A stretch of DNA of 9,502 nucleotides, from assembly GCA_017416055.1 (NCBI GenBank), contig JAFQDI010000146.1, positions 1 through 9,502 on the forward strand, in the 5' to 3' direction. The position numbers and the translations under genes are program-made. The notes beneath the pieces are model-generated. The model made no database searches and was not told where the DNA came from. It saw only the letters and a program-made list of their open reading frames with translations. The stretch comes from Lachnospiraceae bacterium (GTDB lineage Bacteria; Bacillota_A; Clostridia; Lachnospirales; Lachnospiraceae). Numbering within the stretch: the first letter of the stretch is position 1; every line of letters begins with the position of its first letter. Positions 7,363 through 9,502 of the stretch are shown here, piece after piece.

Positions 7363-7689
7363 TTATTCCTCCCGCTTTACCGACCGCTCCACCGCAAATC
7401 CTTCCGGATACCGCTTCTTCAGCTTATCAATATTCATCTGCAAAATATCCTCCAGTGGATACCCAATTGCCATGGCCGTCTCTGCCAGATACCACGCGAT
7501 ATCACCCAATTCCTTCGCAAGGCGCTCCTTGTCAAGCTCATGTCCCTGCGCCAAATGCTTCTTCACCAGATCAATTGCCTCGCCGGACTCACCGCAAAGT
7601 CCCATCACACCGTTGATTAGGACATCCTTCGGAGAAAGTTCCGGGTTCAAAGTGGTCATTGCCAGTTTTTGGTATTCGTTAATCGTCAT
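7363..7689 (-). CDS. MazG-like nucleotide pyrophosphohydrolase
   Basis: This 108-residue protein is an all-alpha NTP pyrophosphohydrolase of the MazG-like superfamily. Such enzymes cleave nucleoside triphosphates to monophosphate and pyrophosphate with magnesium, often removing non-canonical or surplus nucleotides. The metal-binding pattern is complete: GESGE (E34, E37) followed by ELGD (E60, D63). The tail NIDKLKKRYPEGF is typical of the single-domain type. The length suits a one-domain enzyme, not the two-domain MazG of enteric bacteria. I chose the start at 7689 because GGGAGG lies 6 bases upstream; an in-frame ATG at 7719 would overlap the kinase gene and lacks such a site. The gene begins 13 bases after the kinase stop. 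It is unlikely to be the partner of a MazEF toxin pair, since no such genes are present. The exact substrate cannot be read from the sequence. Confidence 0.92.
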   Translation of the reverse strand: MTINEYQKLAMTTLNPELSPKDVLINGVMGLCGESGEAIDLVKKHLAQGHELDKERLAKELGDIAWYLAETAMAIGYPLEDILQMNIDKLKKRYPEGFAVERSVKREE

Positions 7690-7695
7690 ATACAG

Positions 7696-7701
7696 CCTCC
7701 C
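7696..7701 (-). promoter_or_regulatory. Ribosome binding site fixing the mazG-like start
   Basis: GGGAGG on the minus strand lies 6 bases before the ATG at 7689, next to the kinase stop codon (7705-7703). It supports 7689 over the upstream in-frame ATG at 7719, which lies inside the kinase gene. Confidence 0.8.
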
Positions 7702-7702
7702 A

Positions 7703-8476
7703 TTATCCAAACAATTCAAACGCCGCCACTACCCGCAGCATTTCCTCATCCACATTCTCACGACCATACGCATCCAGAAATCTGTCCGTGTATTCTTCCG
7801 TCCCCAAATTGTACTGTAACGACCAGATTGCCCAATAGAGATCGATATGTCGATCACCTGCGCCGGCCAGACTGAAATCAATAAACGACTTAAATCTTCC
7901 GTTCTCCATGATCAGATTCGGAAGACAGGCATCCCCGTGAATTAGCGTGTCGCATTTCAGGCGGTGCTTATTCGTCTGCACAATCTCCCACGCCTCCTGT
8001 TTGGAGCCGATGTGAAAACGCTTCGTCAGCACCCACTCGTCATAATTTCCCTCGCAAAAGTCTCCGGATGTTGATTCCAGATATAACCGTTGTCGAAAAG
8101 AAACCGGCACTCCATCTAATGGCCGCTCATGAAGTTCCCTGAGTGCTGCTGCCAAGATTTCGCACAGCCGTTCCGGCTCATTGATGTAATGCGTCATATC
8201 CTCGCCCGTCACCTCACGGGTCACCAGGTAATCTTTGTCCGCGGACAAGTAGCAAACAAACTCTGCTCCCATTCCTCTCGCCGAAAAATGCTCGGTTAGG
8301 GTTGCTTCATCTTTCAGCGCGCCCTTTGCATCCATCTTGATGTAGTAACCAAAATCACTGTACAGAACATCCGCGTTTGAGTGACAACTGCTGTCGTAAA
8401 TGTTCGCTCCGGTCAGGGCAAAGTGAAGTTCTGAGGGAAAGTCGTTGATATTGATTTGAATGTTTTTCTTCTCCAT
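7703..8476 (-). CDS. APH(3')-like aminoglycoside phosphotransferase family protein
   Basis: This 257-residue protein has the kinase-like fold of aminoglycoside 3'-phosphotransferases, which inactivate kanamycin-type drugs by ATP-dependent phosphorylation. Visible landmarks are the ATP-site lysine in YYIKMD (K47), the catalytic loop HGDACLPN (H180, D182, N187), the metal-binding Asp in FIDFS (D200), and the following GDRHIDL segment. The catalytic loop is very close to that of APH(3')-II as I remember it. Length fits the APH(3') family (roughly 260-270), and the C-terminus (FELFG) ends where the family ends, so it appears complete. GGGAG lies 7 bases before the ATG. It sits 18 bases after the Nim-like gene and 13 before the MazG-like gene. 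No mobile element or integron site flanks it, so it looks like a resident chromosomal gene rather than a recent resistance acquisition. Actual drug resistance is unproven; relatives can phosphorylate other small molecules. Confidence 0.87.
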   Translation of the reverse strand: MEKKNIQININDFPSELHFALTGANIYDSSCHSNADVLYSDFGYYIKMDAKGALKDEATLTEHFSARGMGAEFVCYLSADKDYLVTREVTGEDMTHYINEPERLCEILAAALRELHERPLDGVPVSFRQRLYLESTSGDFCEGNYDEWVLTKRFHIGSKQEAWEIVQTNKHRLKCDTLIHGDACLPNLIMENGRFKSFIDFSLAGAGDRHIDLYWAIWSLQYNLGTEEYTDRFLDAYGRENVDEEMLRVVAAFELFG

Positions 8477-8494
8477 CGAAATTCTCCCTTCAAC

Positions 8495-8959
8495 TCATCT
8501 ACGCTTTCCGGTAAATGCTTCTATCTTGATCCGCACCACTGCCACTGACTTTGTCTGCGCGTCCTCAAAAACAAACTCTCTTCCGGTCTGATGACGCATC
8601 AGTACGGAAAGTCCATGTTTTTTCTCCTCGATGTCCTTCAAAATATGAGCCTTACCATTTCCGATCACACTGGCAAACCGGTAGCCATATTCGCAGGCAA
8701 CCTCGCCTTCTGTCAGCTGATGTTCACAGTCCATTTCCACACAGACGGATGGATTAACCGCGATGGCGGACAGTTTTCTGCCCTCTTTTGCACAATGCAC
8801 GTAAATATCCAACCGATTATCCACAAATTCATATCCAAAATTCATCGGAACGATGTAAATGCCCTGATCGTCTGTCATGCCAATGCGGCAGACTTTGCAG
8901 GAGTCAATGATTGAGAGGATATCGGATATTTCAGTCACTTCTCTGTCTTTACGTCGCAT
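8495..8959 (-). CDS. NimA-like pyridoxamine 5'-phosphate oxidase-fold family protein
   Basis: This protein of about 154 residues belongs to the flavin-binding split-barrel superfamily that contains pyridoxamine-phosphate oxidase and the 5-nitroimidazole reductases (Nim). Typical subgroup features are the N-terminal MRRKDREV, the first strands CKVCRIGM and IYIVPMNFGYE, then HCAKEGRKL, a VCVEMDCEH strand, the SVIGNGKAHI strand and the closing EAFTGKR. Members bind FMN, F420 or heme-like cofactors. Some Nim proteins reduce nitroimidazole drugs to inactive amines, but most chromosomal relatives are untested, so I do not assign a drug or a substrate. Two adjacent ATGs exist (8962 and 8959). I prefer 8959 because AGGAG is then 6 bases away rather than 3, and homologues begin MRRKD. 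The gene starts just after the DUF554 stop and lies 18 bases before the kinase gene. It is cytosolic with no signal peptide. Confidence 0.9.
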   Translation of the reverse strand: MRRKDREVTEISDILSIIDSCKVCRIGMTDDQGIYIVPMNFGYEFVDNRLDIYVHCAKEGRKLSAIAVNPSVCVEMDCEHQLTEGEVACEYGYRFASVIGNGKAHILKDIEEKKHGLSVLMRHQTGREFVFEDAQTKSVAVVRIKIEAFTGKRR

Positions 8960-8965
8960 CATTAT

Positions 8966-8971
8966 CTCCTC
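8966..8971 (-). promoter_or_regulatory. Ribosome binding site of the Nim-like gene
   Basis: GAGGAG on the minus strand lies directly after the DUF554 stop codon (8974-8972). It is 3 bases from the first ATG (8962) and 6 from the second (8959), which favours the second. Confidence 0.7.
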
Positions 8972-9502
8972 TCATCCAACCAGCGCCCACACTACAGCAA
9001 CCACCAGCGCCGGCAGCAAATTTGCCACCTTGATTTTCCTCTCCCAAATCAAATTCACGCCCACGCAAAAGATCAGCATAGAGCCAACCAGCGACAGATG
9101 ATGTAGTGCCGCCTCTGTCATCAGCGGCTGGATTACTCTCGCTAGAATCGTCACTGATCCTTGCAGGATACCCACGGGAATCGCTGAAAAAATGCAGCCT
9201 TTTCCCATGGAAGATGTCATAATCATTACCAAAACGAAGTCCAGTGCAGCCTTAGCCACCAAAATAGAATAATCTCCGAAAATCCCGTCGTTGATTGCGC
9301 CCACAATCGCCATCGCTCCGATGCAGACCGTCAGCGAAGTAGTCACAAACCCGTGAACAAATTCCTTGTCTTTCGCATTCCCGGTCTTCATTTTCAGCCA
9401 ACACCCAAACTTCTCCATCTTAGCATCCAGATTTATCAGCTCACCGATCAGCGCACCCACTGCCATGCTGACAATCACCATCATGGTTCCGTTGCTGCTC
9501 AA
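8972..9502 (-). CDS. DUF554 family membrane protein (5' end outside the window)
   Basis: The 176 residues visible are the C-terminal part of a DUF554 (YdfK-type) integral membrane protein. Family members have about 230 residues, so roughly 50 N-terminal residues should lie beyond the right edge. The frame is open to the last base, and the TTG there is not a credible start. Recognisable family segments include GALIGELINLDAKMEKFG, FVHGFVTTSLTVCIGAMAIVGAI with the following DG, a KAALDF stretch, and GKGCIFSAIPVGILQGSVTI. Several hydrophobic segments are separated by short loops, with glycines and small residues as in transporters. The biochemical role of the family is not established; a transport function is only a guess. 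Its TGA is 9 to 12 bases before the Nim-like start, with that gene's ribosome binding site in the gap, so the two are probably co-transcribed. Confidence 0.9.
   Translation of the reverse strand: MSSNGTMMVIVSMAVGALIGELINLDAKMEKFGCWLKMKTGNAKDKEFVHGFVTTSLTVCIGAMAIVGAINDGIFGDYSILVAKAALDFVLVMIMTSSMGKGCIFSAIPVGILQGSVTILARVIQPLMTEAALHHLSLVGSMLIFCVGVNLIWERKIKVANLLPALVVAVVWALVG

Noticed and set aside
7363..7689. MazG as part of a toxin-antitoxin or abortive-infection pair
   Set aside because: No MazE/MazF-like or other toxin gene lies beside it, and single-domain MazG-like enzymes are common house-cleaning proteins.
7363..7719. Longer MazG-like protein starting at 7719
   Set aside because: The extra 10 residues fall inside the kinase gene and have no ribosome binding site, while the ATG at 7689 has GGGAGG at ideal distance and matches the usual family start.
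1..9502. CRISPR array, tRNA, rRNA, insertion sequence or riboswitch
   Set aside because: No regularly spaced repeats, no cloverleaf, no transposase or terminal inverted repeats, and no leader long enough for a riboswitch were seen.

Overview
The window looks like chromosomal DNA from a low-to-mid GC Firmicute, probably class Clostridia and plausibly Lachnospiraceae. The basis is a Gram-positive-type DNA polymerase III alpha subunit (PolC), strong GGAGG-type ribosome binding sites before almost every gene, and protein families common in that group (DUF554, Nim-like flavin-fold proteins, MazG-like enzymes). The genus assignment is an inference; no rRNA or other marker is present.

All nine genes lie on the minus strand, so transcription runs from the right edge to the left. 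In that order they are: a DUF554 membrane protein whose 5' end lies beyond the window (9502-8972); a NimA-like pyridoxamine-phosphate-oxidase-fold protein (8959-8495); an APH(3')-like kinase (8476-7703); a MazG-like nucleotide pyrophosphohydrolase (7689-7363); a two-helix membrane protein of unknown function (7360-6665); a small lipoprotein (6648-6127); a cytosolic protein of unknown function (6125-5607); PolC (5581-1046); and a PrpE/ApaH-like metallophosphatase (1017-280). Gaps between genes are only about 1 to 28 bases and I saw no terminator in any of them. A canonical intrinsic terminator sits at 75-108, so the whole set could be one transcription unit. A possible promoter for the next gene to the left starts at 26 and runs off the edge.

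Functionally there are three parts. The right part (9502-7363) is a mixed small-molecule group: a membrane protein, a flavin-fold redox candidate, an antibiotic-kinase-like protein and a nucleotide house-cleaning enzyme. The middle part (7360-5607) is a visibly AT-richer trio of uncharacterised proteins (membrane, lipoprotein, cytosolic) that reads like an accessory cassette. The left part is the replicative polymerase with a phosphatase behind it. The 279 bases left of the phosphatase hold no convincing gene, but contain a 12-bp stem-loop and then the terminator.

I found no CRISPR array, tRNA, rRNA, transposase or recognisable defence system. The best leads for novelty are the AT-rich trio, the unusual location of polC, the long low-complexity linker in PolC and the structured 3' untranslated region.
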